Part shown: in pieces, positions 42,899-52,262 of the stretch
Layout of the letters: each line of letters starts with the position of its first letter
Position numbering within the stretch: position 1 is the first letter of the stretch
Assembly (NCBI RefSeq): GCF_030866805.1
Contig: NZ_CP133019.1
Location: 806,001 to 870,000 of the forward strand
From: Microbacterium terrisoli
GTDB lineage: Bacteria; Actinomycetota; Actinomycetes; Actinomycetales; Microbacteriaceae
DNA length: 64,000 nt
Reading direction: 5' to 3'
The notes under the pieces: generated by a model
What the model was told of the DNA's origin: nothing
Database searches by the model: none
Seen by the model: the letters and a program-made list of their open reading frames with translations, nothing else
Translations under genes and position numbers: made by a program

Positions 42899-44362
42899 TC
42901 AGCCGCCGATGAGCTGTTCGATCGGCCCGCGTGCGAAGTAGATCATGAACCCGACAGCGACGATCCACAGCAGCGGGCTGACCTGGCGCGCCTTGCCCGA
43001 CAGGGAGCGCACGATCGCCCAGGCGATGAACCCGGCCCCGATGCCGTTGGCGATCGAGTAGGTGAAGGGCATGATCACGATCGTGACGAACACGGGGACC
43101 AGCACCGACATCTCGCGCAGGTCGATGCGGCGGATCTGCGACATCATCAGCGCGCCGACGACGACCAGGGCGGCCGCGGCGACCTCGCTGGGCACGATCG
43201 AGGTCAGAGGGGTGAGGAACATCGCCAGCAGGAACAGCACGCCGGTCACGAGGTTGGCCACCCCGGTGCGCGCGCCCTCGCCGATGCCCGACGCGGATTC
43301 GACGAACACCGTGTTGGATGAGGCCGAGGTCGAACCGCCGACGACAGCGCCCACGCCTTCGACGATCAGCGCGGACTTCAGCCGCGGGAAGTTGCCCTTG
43401 CCGTCGGACAGACCGGCCTCTTCGGCCAGCCCCGTCATGGTTCCCATCGCATCGAAGAAGTTCGTGAACACGAGGGTGAACACCAGCATGATGCAGGCGA
43501 TGGCGCCGATGCGTCCCCAGCTGCTGACCAGGTCGACCTGGCCGACCAGGCCGAGGTCGGGAACGCTCAGCCATTGACCGGGCAGCGTCGGCACCGACAT
43601 GCCCCAGCCGCCGGGGTTCTTGTCGCCGCGAGCGCCGATGTGCCAGATGGCCTCGATGATCATCGAGACGACGGTGCCCGACACGAGCGCGACCAGCAGC
43701 GCGGCCTTGACCTTGCGGGCCATCAGCACGGCGGCCAGCAGCAGCGTCAGCACGAACATCAGCACCGGGACGGTGGCGATCGAGCCGCCGATGCCCAGGC
43801 CCACCGGCGGTGAGGCCAGCCCGGTCGCGGTGACCAGTCCGCTGTCGACCAGGCCGATGAAGGCGATGAACAGGCCGATGCCGACCGTGATCGCGATCTT
43901 CAGCTCCATGGGGATCGCATCCATGATCATGCGCCGCAGCCCGGTGGCCGACAGGAGCACGATGATGAGGCCGTTGATGACCACCAGGCCCATGGCCTCG
44001 GGCCAGGTCAGCTGACCGACGACGCTGACTGCCAGGAACGAGTTGATGCCCAGGCCCGCCGCGAACGCGAACGGCAGCCGTGAGATCAGGCCGAACAGGA
44101 TCGTCATGATCCCCGCCGTCAGCGCGGTCACTGCGGCCACCTGCTGGGTCTGCAGCACGTTGCCGACGACGTCCTTGGTGCCGCCGAGGATGATCGGGTT
44201 CAAGATCACGATGTAAGCCATCGTCACGAAGGTGACCAGGCCTCCCCGGATCTCTGTGCCGAGGGTCGAATGGCGCTTGGTGATCTCGAAGAAGCGGTCG
44301 AACGCGTTCTTGGGTGTGGGTTCCTGCTCGGCGGTTTCGTCCGGGGTCGTCGCTGTGCTCAT
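42899..44362 (-). CDS. AzgA-like NCS2 purine permease
   Basis: 487 residues with about 13 hydrophobic segments. TEIRGGLVTFVTMAYIVILN and PIILGG are typical of the AzgA/PbuG/GhxP branch, as are FAFAAGLGINSFLAVSVVG and TNFFDAMGTMTGLAEEAGL, and VGGSTSASSNTVFVESASGI is the substrate-site segment. Members import adenine, guanine or hypoxanthine with protons. A GGAGG ribosome-binding sequence precedes the start. It fits the nearby purN/purH salvage and synthesis theme. No purine riboswitch was recognised in its upstream 133 bp. Confidence 0.9.
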   Translation of the reverse strand: MSTATTPDETAEQEPTPKNAFDRFFEITKRHSTLGTEIRGGLVTFVTMAYIVILNPIILGGTKDVVGNVLQTQQVAAVTALTAGIMTILFGLISRLPFAFAAGLGINSFLAVSVVGQLTWPEAMGLVVINGLIIVLLSATGLRRMIMDAIPMELKIAITVGIGLFIAFIGLVDSGLVTATGLASPPVGLGIGGSIATVPVLMFVLTLLLAAVLMARKVKAALLVALVSGTVVSMIIEAIWHIGARGDKNPGGWGMSVPTLPGQWLSVPDLGLVGQVDLVSSWGRIGAIACIMLVFTLVFTNFFDAMGTMTGLAEEAGLSDGKGNFPRLKSALIVEGVGAVVGGSTSASSNTVFVESASGIGEGARTGVANLVTGVLFLLAMFLTPLTSIVPSEVAAAALVVVGALMMSQIRRIDLREMSVLVPVFVTIVIMPFTYSIANGIGAGFIAWAIVRSLSGKARQVSPLLWIVAVGFMIYFARGPIEQLIGG

Positions 44363-44495
44363 GGGGGCCTCCGAAAGAAACTTAGCGTCATCGGCGGTGG
44401 TTCACAGCATCCGCCCAGACAGCGGCGCGAGTTCTCGCTCGCGGGCGTGCCCGCGGGGGTGGATGCCGCGGCTGCGGCTAGTGTCGACTGCGCCC

Positions 44496-45914
44496 ATGCA
44501 TCGCCTTCTGGTCGCCCTGCTCGCCGCGTTCGACGCGTCCGTCGTCGCGGTGGTCGGCATCGTCGTGGTGCTCGCGCCGCTGACCGTGCTGTGGGTGCTC
44601 GGGATGGGCGCCACGGACTGGGCGGCACTGTGGCCGGCGACCGCGTCGGTCTGGCTGCTCGGGCACTTCGTCGCGCTGGACGTGCACCTGCCGGCGCAGT
44701 ATCTGGCCGCCGCAGGCATTCCGGATGCGGCCGCGTCGTTCACCGTTTCGCTCGCGCCTTTGGCGTTCGCCGCGTTCGCCGTGTGGGGCGCCGCGCGCTC
44801 GGGGCTGCGGGCGGGCCGCAGCGGGGCGCCGTGGGTCGGTGCGGCATCGGGTACGGCGACCTTCACGATCCTCGCCGCAGCCGTCTGGTTCACCGGCCGC
44901 AACGCGATCGCCGGGATGGCGCCATGGCAGGCGGTCCTCTCGCCGCTGCTGGTGTTCGGGGTGCCGGTCGCGGTCTGCGCGATCTGGGCGGCCTGGCCGT
45001 CCGACCACGGCGTCATCGGTCGTGCGCGTGAGCTGATCGATGACCTGCCGGGTGCGTGGCCCGATCTGCCGGCGCTGGCGCTGCGGGGCGCCGCGATCGT
45101 GCTGACCGCGCTGATCGGGCTGGGGTCTGCGGCTGTCCTGGCCGCCCTCGTGCTGCGCGGCGACCAGATCGTGGCCCTGTACCAGGCGGGCAACTTCGAT
45201 GCGATCGGGCTGGTGCTCGTCTCACTCGCGCAGCTGCTGTACGTGCCCACGCTGCTCGTGTGGGGCCTCTCCTTCGTGGCAGGTCCCGGCTTCTCGGTCG
45301 GCGTGGGCACCGCGGTCTCTCCCGCCGGGACGCAGCTGGGTGTGGTCCCCGGCATCCCGGCCCTGGGAACGCTGCCCGAATCGACCTCGCCATGGCTGTT
45401 GGTGATGGTGCTGCTGCCCATCGCCGCCGGTGCTCTGGCCGGCGCGGCGCTGCGCGCCGGAATGCGCGACGCCGCCGCCGGCGACCTCGGTGTGCGTGCG
45501 GCGGCGGCGGCGTCCACGGCCCTGCTGTCGGCCGGCGGTGCCGCGCTGCTGGCATGGGCGGCCTCGGGGGCATTCGGTCCGGACCGGCTCGCGCGGCTGG
45601 GCCCGCAGCCCGGACCGGTCGCGCTGGCGGTGGGCGTCGAGGTGCTGATCGGCGCGGCCATCGTGCTGCTGGGGCCGGAGCCGCGCGGCGCGTCGGCTGC
45701 GGCGCTCTCCGATACGGTGGCCCGGACGGCGAGCGCGTCCGGCGAACCTGCGCGAGACGGCGCGCCCGCGATGCACGCGGGCGACGAGAACGTGACCGAG
45801 CCGCTGGATCTCGGGCCCGCCTCGTTCGGCCGGGCACCGGCATCCGCCCCCCTCTCGGAGGACGACACCGAGACCGCACCGATCGATCCGGGCCTGTTCG
45901 ACGACCGATTCTGA
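44496..45914 (+). CDS. DUF6350 (PerM-like) polytopic membrane protein
   Basis: 472 residues with roughly ten hydrophobic segments and an acidic, Ala-rich cytoplasmic tail of about 90 residues. SVAVGTAVSPAGTQLGVVPG-type segments (GPGFSVGVGTAVSPAGTQLG) and the position directly upstream of purN-purH match DUF6350 proteins; the mycobacterial counterpart at the same place is PerM, linked to cell division. The start ATG 44496 has TAGTGT 11 nt upstream. Function here is inferred from synteny. Confidence 0.78.
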   Translation: MHRLLVALLAAFDASVVAVVGIVVVLAPLTVLWVLGMGATDWAALWPATASVWLLGHFVALDVHLPAQYLAAAGIPDAAASFTVSLAPLAFAAFAVWGAARSGLRAGRSGAPWVGAASGTATFTILAAAVWFTGRNAIAGMAPWQAVLSPLLVFGVPVAVCAIWAAWPSDHGVIGRARELIDDLPGAWPDLPALALRGAAIVLTALIGLGSAAVLAALVLRGDQIVALYQAGNFDAIGLVLVSLAQLLYVPTLLVWGLSFVAGPGFSVGVGTAVSPAGTQLGVVPGIPALGTLPESTSPWLLVMVLLPIAAGALAGAALRAGMRDAAAGDLGVRAAAAASTALLSAGGAALLAWAASGAFGPDRLARLGPQPGPVALAVGVEVLIGAAIVLLGPEPRGASAAALSDTVARTASASGEPARDGAPAMHAGDENVTEPLDLGPASFGRAPASAPLSEDDTETAPIDPGLFDDRF

Positions 45915-45953
45915 CCGCGTGCAATGTCTTTCAGAGGGCAGGCGACCCCCGGG

Positions 45954-45959
45954 TAGACT
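45954..45959 (+). promoter_or_regulatory. -10 box TAGACT of purN
   Basis: Six nt before GTG 45966. Confidence 0.55.
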
Positions 45960-45965
45960 GAGAAG

Positions 45966-46553
45966 GTGCTGAACGTCGCCGTCCTCATCTCGGGCACCGG
46001 TTCGAACTTGCGGGCGCTGCTCGAAGCCGCAGACGACCCGTCGTTTCCCGCCCGCGTCGTCGTCGTCGGCGCCGACCGCGAGGCCGACGGACTGGCTCAC
46101 GCCGATGACTTCGGCATCCCGAGTTTCACCGTGCCGTACACGCGGTACGCGACCCGCGAGCAATGGGGCGCCGAACTCGACGCGCAGCTGCGGGTGTGGA
46201 ACCCCGAGCTGATCGTCCTGTCGGGGCTGATGCGGCTGCTGCCGCAGACGCTGGTGGATGCCTGGGCCCCCCGGATCATCAACACGCACCCCGCGTACCT
46301 GCCCGAGTTCCCCGGCGCGCACGGAGTGCGCGATGCGCTGGCCGCCGGCGCGGAGCAGACCGGAGCAAGTGTCATCATCGTCGACAACGGGGTCGACGCA
46401 GGACCGATCATCGCCCAGGAGCGTGTTCCGGTGCTCCCGGATGACGACGAGCACACCCTGCACGAGCGCATCAAGCCCGTCGAACGGCGACTGCTGATCG
46501 ACGTGGTGCGCCGCGTGGCCACGGGCGAACTCGACCTGACCGCGCAACCCTGA
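45966..46553 (+). CDS. purN: Phosphoribosylglycinamide formyltransferase
   Basis: 195 residues. [15 protein letters not shown] binds GAR phosphate, [20 protein letters not shown] contains the catalytic Asn-x-His, and [20 protein letters not shown] has the catalytic Asp. It transfers a formyl group from 10-formyl-THF to GAR in step three of purine synthesis. The GTG start follows a -10 box by 6 nt, and the gene is followed 61 bp later by purH. Confidence 0.95.
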   Translation: MLNVAVLISGTGSNLRALLEAADDPSFPARVVVVGADREADGLAHADDFGIPSFTVPYTRYATREQWGAELDAQLRVWNPELIVLSGLMRLLPQTLVDAWAPRIINTHPAYLPEFPGAHGVRDALAAGAEQTGASVIIVDNGVDAGPIIAQERVPVLPDDDEHTLHERIKPVERRLLIDVVRRVATGELDLTAQP

Positions 46554-46614
46554 CCCCGCGCACCGAACCCCGAACCCGCACACCGAAGAACTCATCGACG
46601 AACCAGGAGCACCC

Positions 46615-48222
46615 ATGGCAGGTCCCCGCCACGACCCCTCTGAATACCGCGAGCGCGACGTCGTGCCGATCCGCCGGGCGCTGGTCTCAGTCAGTGACAA
46701 GACCGACCTCGTGCCGCTGGCCGAAGCGCTGGCGGCCGCCGACGTCGAGATCGTCTCGACCGGCTCGACGGCGGCCACGATCCGGGCCGCGGGGTACGCG
46801 GTGACCGATGTGTCAGCGGTGACGGGCTTTCCCGAGATGCTCGACGGACGTGTGAAAACCCTGCACCCGCATGTGCACGGGGGACTGCTGGCCGACCTGC
46901 GCCTCACCTCCCACGAGCAGCAGCTGAGCGAGCTCGGCATCGAGCCGTTCGAGCTCGTGGTGGCCAACCTGTACCCGTTCGTGGAGACCGTGCGCTCGGG
47001 CGCCGGCACCGACGACGTGGTCGAGCAGATCGACATCGGCGGGCCGGCCATGGTGCGCGCGTCGGCGAAGAACTACGCGAACGTCGCCGTCGTGGTCTCG
47101 CCCGAGTCCTACCCCGCCGTGATCGAAGCGGTCAGCGGCGGCGGCACGTCGCTCGAGCAGCGCAAGCAGCTGGCAGCGCGCGCGTTCGCGCACACGGCGA
47201 ACTACGACCGGGCCGTGGCGACCTGGTTCTCGGAGGAGACGCTGGCCGAAGGCGTCGACCTGCCGCAGCACCTGACCATCAAGGCCGAACGCATCAACCC
47301 GCTGCGCTACGGCGAGAACGCGCACCAGCGTGCGGCGATCTACTCCCGGGTCGGCGGTCACGGCATCGCGCAGGCCGACCAGCTGCAGGGCAAGCCCATG
47401 TCGTACAACAACTACGTCGACGCCGACGCCGCCCTGCGCACCGCGTTCGACATGGTGCTGCCGGCCGTGGCCATCATCAAGCACGCCAACCCGTGCGGCA
47501 TCGCCGTCAGCGCCCCCGGTGCGCTCGACGAGATCGCCAGCGCCCACCTGCGTGCGCACGAATGCGACCCGCTGTCGGCGTTCGGCGGCGTGATCGCGGC
47601 CAACCGCACCGTGACGCTGAAGATGGCCGAGAACCTGCGCGACATCTTCACCGAGGTGATCGTCGCACCCGACTTCGCCCCCGAGGCGCTGGAGCTGTTC
47701 AAGCTCAAGAAGAACCTGCGCGTGCTGCGGCTGCCCACCGACTGGAAGCAGGAGCGGATGGACGTGCGACTGGTGTCGGGCGGACTGCTGCTGCAGGACG
47801 CCGACCGCTTCCCCGACGACATCGAATCGGTCGCTCAGGGGTGGGAGCTCGTCTCCGGCGAGCGGCCTGCGGCCGACCAGATGCAGAACCTCATCTTCGC
47901 GTGGAAGTCGTGCCGTGCCGTCAAGTCCAACGCGATCGTGCTGGCCAAGGGATCGGCCACGGTGGGCATCGGCATGGGGCAGGTCAATCGTGTGGACTCA
48001 TGCAAGCTCGCCGTCGAGCGCGCCGGCGATCGCGTCGTCGGCTCGGTCGCGGCATCCGATGCCTACTTCCCGTTCTCGGACGGACCGCAGGTGCTGATGG
48101 ATGCCGGCGTCATGGCGATCGTGCAGCCGGGCGGTTCGGTGCGCGACCAGGAGACCATCGATCTCGCCCGCGAACGCGGTGTCACGATGTTCTTCACCGG
48201 TGAGCGGCACTTCTTCCACTGA
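46615..48222 (+). CDS. purH: Bifunctional AICAR transformylase / IMP cyclohydrolase
   Basis: 535 residues. The N-terminal MGS-like cyclohydrolase domain contains [33 protein letters not shown] and [20 protein letters not shown]. The AICARFT domain contains [52 protein letters not shown] and [20 protein letters not shown]. The end [20 protein letters not shown] is the family consensus. It performs the last two steps to IMP and is in an operon with purN. Confidence 0.97.
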   Translation: MAGPRHDPSEYRERDVVPIRRALVSVSDKTDLVPLAEALAAADVEIVSTGSTAATIRAAGYAVTDVSAVTGFPEMLDGRVKTLHPHVHGGLLADLRLTSHEQQLSELGIEPFELVVANLYPFVETVRSGAGTDDVVEQIDIGGPAMVRASAKNYANVAVVVSPESYPAVIEAVSGGGTSLEQRKQLAARAFAHTANYDRAVATWFSEETLAEGVDLPQHLTIKAERINPLRYGENAHQRAAIYSRVGGHGIAQADQLQGKPMSYNNYVDADAALRTAFDMVLPAVAIIKHANPCGIAVSAPGALDEIASAHLRAHECDPLSAFGGVIAANRTVTLKMAENLRDIFTEVIVAPDFAPEALELFKLKKNLRVLRLPTDWKQERMDVRLVSGGLLLQDADRFPDDIESVAQGWELVSGERPAADQMQNLIFAWKSCRAVKSNAIVLAKGSATVGIGMGQVNRVDSCKLAVERAGDRVVGSVAASDAYFPFSDGPQVLMDAGVMAIVQPGGSVRDQETIDLARERGVTMFFTGERHFFH

Positions 48223-48243
48223 GCGGTCGGCACTGAGCGTTGG

Positions 48244-48337
48244 ACGTTGAGCGTCAGACGTTGAGCGTCAGACCTTGAGCGTCAGACGTTGAGCGTCAGA
48301 CCTTGAGCGTCAGACGTTGAGCGTCAGACGTTGAGCG
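48244..48337. repeat. 14-bp tandem repeat array after purH
   Basis: Six full units and a 10-bp partial of ACGTTGAGCGTCAG, with units 3 and 5 reading ACCTTGAGCGTCAG. Two degenerate units (CACTGAGCGGTCGG, CACTGAGCGTTGG) precede it and include the purH stop region. It fills the space between the convergent purH and oxidoreductase genes. Confidence 0.95.
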
Positions 48338-48341
48338 CGGC

Positions 48342-49766
48342 TCAGGCCGTCTCGCGCCCGAGCTCCTCGAGCAGACGCAGCCAGACCTCGCTGAGCGTGG
48401 GGTAGGCCGGCACGGCGTGCCACAGTCGCGCGATGGGCACCTCGCCGACCACGGCGATCGTGGCCGACTGCAAGAGCTCGGCGACGTCGGGCCCCACGAA
48501 GGTCGCACCGATCAGCACATCGCGTTCGTTGTCGACGATCGCGCGGGCGTGGCCGCTGTAGTGGTCGGCGTGGGTGGCCGCACCGGCCACCCCCGACAGG
48601 TCGTAGTCCACGACCCGGATGTCGCGGCCCGCCGCGCGGGCGTCGGCCTCGGTGTACCCGACCGAGGCGACCTCGGGGTCGGTGAACACGACCTGCGGCA
48701 CAGCCTCGTGATCGGCTGTGGCGACGTGCCGGCCCCAGGGGGCGGCATCCACCGCGTCGCCGTGGGCACGCGCGGCGATCACATCTCCCGCGGCGCGCGC
48801 CTGGTACTTGCCCTGGTGCGTGAGCAGGGCGCGGTCGTTGACGTCGCCGACGGCGTAGAGCCAGTCGACGCCGTCCACGCGCATCGTGTCGTCCACGCTC
48901 GGCGATGAACCCGGCGCGAGGCCCACGACATCCATGCCGATGTCATCGGTGCGCGGTGCACGGCCGGTGGCCACGAGCACCTCGTCGGCGATCACCGTCG
49001 CCCCGTCGTCGAGGGTGAGCGTCACGGGTCCGTCGCCGTCGCGCGCGACCCGGGTGACCTCGCCGGTGCGGATGCGCACGCCCGCCGCGACCAGCGCGTC
49101 GCCGACGGCGTCGTGCGCGAACGGCTCGAGCGTGCGCAGCAGCTGCGAGCGCACGATCATCGTGATGGTGCTGCCGAGGGCGGAGTACACGGTGGCCGTC
49201 TCGCACGCGACGACGCCGCCGCCGATGATGGCCAGCGTGTCGGGCACCGTGTGCGAGCTCATGGCCTCGCGGCTGGTCCAGGGGCGGGCTTCTCGCAGCC
49301 CCGGGATGTCGGGATATGCGGCCGTGGTTCCCGTGCATACCGCCACGGCATGGCGCGCGTGCAGCGTCGTGGTCGTGCCGTCGGGCGCGGTGACGGTGAC
49401 CTCGCGCTCGCCGGTGAGGCGTCCGTGGCCGCGGACCAGGTCGATACCGGCGCCCTCGAGCCAGGCCACCTGGCCGTCGTCGGTCCAGTCGTGCGTGAGC
49501 GCGTCGCGGCGGCGGAACACTCCCTCGGCGTCGAGCCCGTTCGTCACCGCTTGCCAGGCGCCGTCGACGTCGCGGGCGCCGCGCAGAGCCGCGGGGGCGC
49601 GCAGCAGGGCCTTCGAGGGGATGCATGCCCAGTACGAGCATTCGCCGCCGACCAGTTCGTTCTCGACGATGACTGCCGACAGGCCTCCCTGCACGGCCCG
49701 GTCGGCGACGTTCTCGCCGACGGGTCCCGCGCCGATCACGATGAGGTCGTACGTCTTCGTGTCCAT
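48342..49766 (-). CDS. FAD-dependent pyridine-nucleotide-disulphide oxidoreductase family protein
   Basis: 474 residues. YDLIVIGAGPVGENVADRAV is the FAD-binding Rossmann start, GGECSYWACIPSKALLRAPA has both redox Cys in a C-x4-C arrangement, LAIIGGGVVACETATVYSAL binds NAD(P), and LYAVGDVNDRALLTHQGKYQ is the second FAD motif. The C-terminal catalytic HPTxxE reads YPTLSE, so the usual His is Tyr. This argues against ordinary lipoamide dehydrogenase or mycothione reductase chemistry. TAGCGT 6 nt upstream supports the start. Confidence 0.88.
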   Translation of the reverse strand: MDTKTYDLIVIGAGPVGENVADRAVQGGLSAVIVENELVGGECSYWACIPSKALLRAPAALRGARDVDGAWQAVTNGLDAEGVFRRRDALTHDWTDDGQVAWLEGAGIDLVRGHGRLTGEREVTVTAPDGTTTTLHARHAVAVCTGTTAAYPDIPGLREARPWTSREAMSSHTVPDTLAIIGGGVVACETATVYSALGSTITMIVRSQLLRTLEPFAHDAVGDALVAAGVRIRTGEVTRVARDGDGPVTLTLDDGATVIADEVLVATGRAPRTDDIGMDVVGLAPGSSPSVDDTMRVDGVDWLYAVGDVNDRALLTHQGKYQARAAGDVIAARAHGDAVDAAPWGRHVATADHEAVPQVVFTDPEVASVGYTEADARAAGRDIRVVDYDLSGVAGAATHADHYSGHARAIVDNERDVLIGATFVGPDVAELLQSATIAVVGEVPIARLWHAVPAYPTLSEVWLRLLEELGRETA

Positions 49767-49772
49767 GCGGCC

Positions 49773-49778
49773 ACGCTA
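49773..49778 (-). promoter_or_regulatory. -10 box TAGCGT of the oxidoreductase gene
   Basis: Six nt before ATG 49766 on the minus strand. Confidence 0.5.
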
Positions 49779-49802
49779 CGCGCGCTCGCCCCGCGGCGGG
49801 GC

Positions 49803-49888
49803 GTCGAGATCATGTGTGTTCGACGGGGACACATGAGACCGACGCAAAAGCCATGTGTCGGTGTCGAGATCACATGATTTCGACGGGG
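49803..49888. repeat. 26-bp direct repeats with internal dyads
   Basis: GTCGAGATCATGTGTGTTCG at 49803 and GTCGAGATCACATGATTTCG at 49863 (both continuing ACGGGG) are spaced exactly 60 bp. The second is itself nearly palindromic (GTCGAGATCA/TGATTTCGAC). Between them GACACATG (49828-49835) pairs with CATGTGTC (49852-49859). It lies between the divergent oxidoreductase and Ada/AlkA genes. Confidence 0.8.
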
Positions 49889-49953
49889 GAGGGGCGGACA
49901 GCTGTGTCCGATTTCCGCGAGACTGGGGGGCGGGAGCGTGCGAAGGTGGGAAC

Positions 49954-51417
49954 ATGAGCACGACGGCGCAGACGTTCGACGAGCGATATCGGGCGATCGA
50001 CGCGCGTGACCCGCGGTTCGACGGCCAGTTCATCACGGCCGTGCGCTCGACCGGCATCTACTGCCGTCCGAGCTGCCCGGCGCGCACGCCCAAGCCCGCG
50101 AACGTCACCTTCTTTCCGACGGCGGCCGCCGCCCACGAGGCGGGGTATCGCGCGTGCAAGCGCTGCCTGCCGGATGCGGCGCCCGGCTCGCCGGAGTGGA
50201 ATCTGCGAACGGATGCCGCGGCCCGCGCGATGCGCTTCATCCAGGACGGCGTCGTCGAGCGCGAGGGAGTGCCCGGCCTCGCCCGCCGGCTCGGCTACTC
50301 CGAACGCCAGCTCGGCCGCATCCTCACAACAGAACTCGGCGCGGGCCCCCTGGCTCTTGCCCGTGCGCACCGCGCCCACACCGCACGCATGCTGCTCGTG
50401 GGCACCGGACTGTCGGCCGCCGAGGTCGCGTTCTCGGCCGGCTTCGCCAGCGTGCGGCAGTTCAACGACACGGTGCGCGAGGTGTTCGGCATGACACCGC
50501 TCGAGCTGCGCGCGCGGCGGCGCGAGGCCCCCGGCACCGTCGCACCGGGACACATCTCGCTGCTGCTGGCCTATCGACGGCCGATCGATCTGCCGGGGCT
50601 TTTCGGGTGGATGCAGGCCCGCGCCGTCGACGGCGTCGAGGTCGCGACAGCCGACTCGTACGAGCGCACGCTCGCGCTCCCGCAGGGTCCGGGGTGGTTC
50701 CGCATCCGTGTCGACGGCGACCAGCTGCGCCTGGACACGCGGCTGACCCACCTCGCGGACTTGCCGGTGCTGATCGCGCGGGTGCGGCGCCTGTTCGACC
50801 TGGACGCCGACCCGGTGGGCATCGATGCGGCGCTGTCGCGGCATCCCGAACTGCAAGCCGCGGTCGCTGCCACCCCGGGCATCCGCGTGCCGGGGGCGGT
50901 GGATGCCGGAGAGATGCTCGTGCGCGCGATGATCGGCCAGCAGATCACGGTCGCCGCGGCCCGCACCGCGCTGACGCGCCTGACCGCCGCGCTCGGGGAG
51001 AAGCTGCCGGACGGGTCGCTGCTGTTCCCGACGATGGCGGCGATCGCCGCGCACGGGCCCGAGGTGCTGCGCGGGCCGGGCGCCCGGATCCGTGCGATCA
51101 CGGCGGCGGCCGGGGCCCTGGCCTCCGGCGGACTGGGCCTGAGCGCGGGCGATGACCCGGTCGCGCAGCGCGAGGCGCTGCTGGCGCTGGCGGGGGTCGG
51201 CCCGTGGACGGCCGACTACGTGCGCATGCGCGTGACCGGTGACCCCGACGTGTTCCTGCCCGGCGACGTCGCCGCCCGCGCGGGCGCCGCGCGTCTCGGG
51301 CTGCCCGGCGACGCGAAGCCGCTGACCGCGTGGGCTGCCGGCGCGGCGCCCTGGCGCAGCTACCTGACCGCACACTTCTGGCGTGCGACATCCACCCCTG
51401 TGAAGGAGAACCCATGA
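49954..51417 (+). CDS. Ada N-terminal / AraC HTH / AlkA DNA glycosylase fusion
   Basis: 487 residues from ATG 49954 with AAGGTGGG upstream. Residues 1-80 form an Ada-type zinc domain ([16 protein letters not shown]; Cys37, 41, 68, 71). About 90-185 is an AraC-type HTH ([40 protein letters not shown]). About 200-480 is an AlkA HhH-GPD glycosylase ([40 protein letters not shown] then PDVFLPGD with the catalytic Asp). It likely senses methylphosphotriesters and excises 3-methyladenine. The stop overlaps ogt (ATGA): an adaptive-response operon. Confidence 0.93.
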   Translation: MSTTAQTFDERYRAIDARDPRFDGQFITAVRSTGIYCRPSCPARTPKPANVTFFPTAAAAHEAGYRACKRCLPDAAPGSPEWNLRTDAAARAMRFIQDGVVEREGVPGLARRLGYSERQLGRILTTELGAGPLALARAHRAHTARMLLVGTGLSAAEVAFSAGFASVRQFNDTVREVFGMTPLELRARRREAPGTVAPGHISLLLAYRRPIDLPGLFGWMQARAVDGVEVATADSYERTLALPQGPGWFRIRVDGDQLRLDTRLTHLADLPVLIARVRRLFDLDADPVGIDAALSRHPELQAAVAATPGIRVPGAVDAGEMLVRAMIGQQITVAAARTALTRLTAALGEKLPDGSLLFPTMAAIAAHGPEVLRGPGARIRAITAAAGALASGGLGLSAGDDPVAQREALLALAGVGPWTADYVRMRVTGDPDVFLPGDVAARAGAARLGLPGDAKPLTAWAAGAAPWRSYLTAHFWRATSTPVKENP

Positions 51418-51914
51418 CCAGCATTTCGCAGACCATCGACACCCCCGACGGCCCGTTCACGATCGTGGCCGACGAGGCCGGACGTGTGCTCGCGTCGGGC
51501 TGGACCGCCGAGGTCGAAGAGGTGGTGACCCGCATCCATCCCCGCCTGCGGCCGACCGACGTCGCAGACGGGCAGACGGATGCCGCCGCCGCCGTGATCG
51601 CGTACTACGAGGGCGATCTGTCGGCGATCGAGCGCGTGGAGGTGCGCCAGGTCGGCACGGCGATGCAGGAAGGCGGATGGCGCGCGCTGCGCACCATCAC
51701 ACCGGGCCGGCCGCTGTCTTATACGGAGTTCGCCGCCGAGCTCGGGCAGCCGGACGCCGTGCGCGCCGTCGCCTCGATCTGCGCACGCAACGCGCCGGCG
51801 CTGTTCGTGCCCTGCCATCGCGTGCTGCGCAGCGATGGCACGATGGGCGGGTTCGCGTGGGGGAGCGACGTGAAGCGGAGCCTGCTGGCCCGCGAGGCCG
51901 ACGCCGCCGCGTGA
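51414..51914 (+). CDS. ogt: Methylated-DNA-protein-cysteine methyltransferase
   Basis: 166 residues from ATG 51414, coupled to the AlkA fusion. The active-site motif is [13 protein letters not shown] with Cys134, preceded by the [14 protein letters not shown] helix (which includes the position of the arginine finger region) and [20 protein letters not shown]. It repairs O6-methylguanine by suicidal methyl transfer. The N-terminal domain is short, as in Ogt-type proteins. Confidence 0.93.
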   Translation: MTSISQTIDTPDGPFTIVADEAGRVLASGWTAEVEEVVTRIHPRLRPTDVADGQTDAAAAVIAYYEGDLSAIERVEVRQVGTAMQEGGWRALRTITPGRPLSYTEFAAELGQPDAVRAVASICARNAPALFVPCHRVLRSDGTMGGFAWGSDVKRSLLAREADAAA

Positions 51915-51973
51915 CGGAGCCGAACCCGGGGTTGCACTCGAATTCGGAGTTGCACTCAGCGATCGGTCAGGAA

Positions 51974-51979
51974 TAGGCT
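51974..51979 (+). promoter_or_regulatory. -10 box TAGGCT for the leader ORF / ABC exporter transcript
   Basis: Predicts a start near 51986 and a leader of about 277 nt before the first ABC gene. Confidence 0.6.
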
Positions 51980-52032
51980 GGAGGGCTGTCGCGTCGTAGC
52001 GACCACACTTTCCGCGATCCAAGGAGGAAGCC

Positions 52033-52134
52033 ATGTCCCAGGCCGTCAAAGCTGCAGGGTCGATCGTCCTTCTTCCCGCCGTCAGCGGTGGTGCCGTCAG
52101 CGGAATCCTCCGCCCGCGCGTGACCGAAGGATAG
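52033..52134 (+). CDS. 33-residue leader ORF upstream of the ABC exporter
   Basis: ATG 52033 is preceded by the strongest ribosome-binding sequence in the area, AAGGAGGAA at 52021-52029. The product is [20 protein letters not shown] then [13 protein letters not shown], small and hydrophobic in its middle, ending at TAG 52132-52134. It is too short to recognise by homology. A short hairpin (GCGGA/TCCGC, 52100-52113) lies within it and three larger ones follow. Its placement fits a regulatory leader peptide; a functional small protein is the alternative. Confidence 0.6.
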   Translation: MSQAVKAAGSIVLLPAVSGGAVSGILRPRVTEG

Positions 52135-52151
52135 GCCGCTCAGCCGCCCCG

Positions 52152-52236
52152 GCCGAGGCACCCCTCGGCATCCGTGCCCGTCGGGCACTTCTTGGCGTCT
52201 CGCACGCTTTCCCCTCCTCGCCGCAGCTGCTGCGGC
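52152..52236 (+). promoter_or_regulatory. Three tandem hairpins, candidate attenuator
   Basis: GCCGAGG/CCTCGGC (52152-52158, 52163-52169), GTGCCC/GGGCAC (52074 family at 52174-52179, 52183-52188, followed by TTCTTGG) and GCCGCAG/CTGCGGC (52220-52226, 52230-52236). They lie between the leader ORF stop and the ABC gene start, which has only AAGGA 2 nt before ATG 52263. Confidence 0.55.
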
Positions 52237-52262
52237 ATCCCCTCTCCTCCCCCGCAAGGATC

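Noticed and set aside
44363..44495. Possible purine riboswitch before the AzgA-like permease gene
   Set aside because: I could not find the conserved three-way junction core; the gap is short and shared with the divergent DUF6350 gene.
48244..48337. Possible CRISPR array
   Set aside because: Units are directly adjacent with no spacers and no cas genes are nearby; it is a simple tandem repeat.
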